From positions 1 through 64,000 of the forward strand of contig JANXWA010000013.1 of the NCBI GenBank assembly GCA_025351385.1: a DNA stretch of 64,000 nucleotides, given 5' to 3'. A program made the translations under genes and the position numbers. The DNA comes from Acidimicrobiales bacterium. GTDB lineage: Bacteria > Actinomycetota > Acidimicrobiia > Acidimicrobiales > RAAP-2. Below the pieces are notes generated by a model. It was given only the letters and a program-made list of their open reading frames with translations. It did not search any database and was not told the DNA's origin. Below are positions 63,143 through 64,000 of this stretch, piece by piece; the first letter of the stretch is position 1, and the number at the start of each line of letters is the position of its first letter.

Positions 63143-64000
63143 TCACCACGAGAGGCTGTAGGGCTCCAGGGGGGCCGGCAGGGCCGTGGCCCCGCTGAGG
63201 TGGAGGTCGATGGCGGCGGCGGCGCTGCGCCCCTCGGCAATGGCCCAGACGATGAGGCTCTGGCCCCGCACGGCGTCGCCGCACGCGAAGACCGGCACCT
63301 CGCCAGGTACGCCAAGACGCCAATCCGACCCGACCGCGAGGGTGTCGCGGGCCGTGACGAAGGGCGCCACCGCGAGGTCGAGACGCTCGAGCTCGGGTCC
63401 GACGAAGCCGGCCGCGATGAGGACGAGGTCGGTCGCCACGGTGAGCGTCTCGCCCGTGACGTGGTCGCGCACTTCGATCGCCTCGAGAGCGTCGTGCCCA
63501 CGGAACTCCAACGTCTCGGTGGAGAAGAGCCGTTCGCCGCCCTCGGCGTGCGCCGGGCTCGTCTTGAATAGCCTCGCCATCGTCGGCCACGGCTGGTCGG
63601 CGGGACGCTCGTCGGGCGGACGGTCCAGAATCTCGATCTGGGTGACCGAAGCGGCCCCCTGGCGGTGAGCGGTGCCGAGGCAGTCAGCGCCGGTGTCGCC
63701 TCCACCCAGTATCACGACGCGCTTGCCCCTCGCGTCGATAGGCGACAACCGGTCGTCGCGCACGGCGCGGTTCGCCGCCTCGAGGTAGGTCATCGCCACG
63801 TGCACACCCGGGAGGTCGGCTCCCGGGACCGGGATCATGCGCGGCCTCGTCGAGCCAATGGCCAGCAGTACTGCGTCGTAGTTGCGCTGCAGGTCGGCGA
63901 TCGGCGTCCCACCGGTCCCGACCGTGACATTCGGATGGAACTTGATACCCGAGGCGACCATGACGGCGAGGCGCCGGTCGAGCACGGCCTTCTCGAGCTT
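63143..64000 (-). CDS. gltD: glutamate synthase small subunit, partial
   Basis: C-terminal 280+ residues; the start is beyond the right edge. FAD/NADPH motifs: VVILGGGDTGADCLGTAHRQGA, LIAAGFVGPE, and VFACGDAVRGQSLIVWAIAEGRSAA. The iron-sulfur N-terminus is outside the window, so a related dihydropyrimidine-dehydrogenase-type subunit cannot be fully excluded. gltB would be expected upstream, out of view. Confidence 0.88.
   Translation of the reverse strand, partial: KLEKAVLDRRLAVMVASGIKFHPNVTVGTGGTPIADLQRNYDAVLLAIGSTRPRMIPVPGADLPGVHVAMTYLEAANRAVRDDRLSPIDARGKRVVILGGGDTGADCLGTAHRQGAASVTQIEILDRPPDERPADQPWPTMARLFKTSPAHAEGGERLFSTETLEFRGHDALEAIEVRDHVTGETLTVATDLVLIAAGFVGPELERLDLAVAPFVTARDTLAVGSDWRLGVPGEVPVFACGDAVRGQSLIVWAIAEGRSAAAAIDLHLSGATALPAPLEPYSLSW

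Overview
The window is high-GC DNA from an actinomycete-like bacterium. The evidence is a complete Pup-proteasome locus (arc, dop, pup, prcB, prcA, pafA) with helY, tatC, tatB and lepB downstream, a fused F420 enzyme FbiC, a DUF4193 protein, and the order pgsA-like, gcvH, FHA protein, MerR (FtsR-like), DUF151, which matches the Rv1822 to Rv1829 region of Mycobacterium tuberculosis. The gene content resembles Acidimicrobiia more than mycobacteria, but that class assignment is inference.

Layout. 1-1710: the 3' part of a 23S rRNA interrupted by a group I intron, then 5S rRNA and a terminator. 1729-3262: a Gfo/Idh/MocA oxidoreductase and a LivM permease, both missing their 5' ends and meeting at one point. 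3295-11451: an RG-rich/TPR protein, a serine hydrolase, a DinB-like protein, class I aldolase, then the pgsA/gcvH/FHA/MerR/DUF151 block. 11593-22544: an amino-acid permease, an AcuI-type reductase, membrane proteins, thiD and thiG, a MerR/nuclease-like pair, and gcvT-gcvPA-gcvPB, which with gcvH supply all glycine-cleavage proteins except the shared L protein. 22567-32637: a catabolic island with a permease remnant, a five-gene minus-strand operon for homoprotocatechuate-type meta-cleavage (FAH-family hpaG-like, hpaE-like, hpaD, an acetoacetate-decarboxylase-like gene, MarR), a glutamine-synthetase-like ligase, a cytochrome P450, a class I amidotransferase hydrolase and an APC permease. A shared inverted-repeat operator links these units. 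32634-41061: small envelope and metabolic genes, a crcB pair, an SDR, HtrA, a second RG-rich protein, a two-domain ThyX-like protein. 41086-53125: the helY/tat/lepB/proteasome/trmI block. 53135-64000: a thioesterase, tkt-tal-pgi, fbiC, a LOG-family protein, an acyl-CoA synthetase and the start-less (window-edge) gltD.

Two genome-wide habits show up. First, about 20 operon-leading genes have a TANNNT hexamer ending 6 or 7 nt before the start codon, the geometry of leaderless mRNAs. Second, 8 of the 10 convergent gene pairs overlap by exactly four bases, CTAG or CTAA, so both stop codons share the site and no room is left for a terminator.

There is no intergenic stretch above 300 bases. I found no tRNA, CRISPR array, insertion sequence, prophage or origin. 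The most interesting items are the 23S intron, the predicted amine/aromatic catabolic regulon, the two-domain ThyX with complementary half-motifs, the leaderless and shared-stop patterns, and the abrupt gene junction near 2456, which may be a rearrangement or an assembly artefact.
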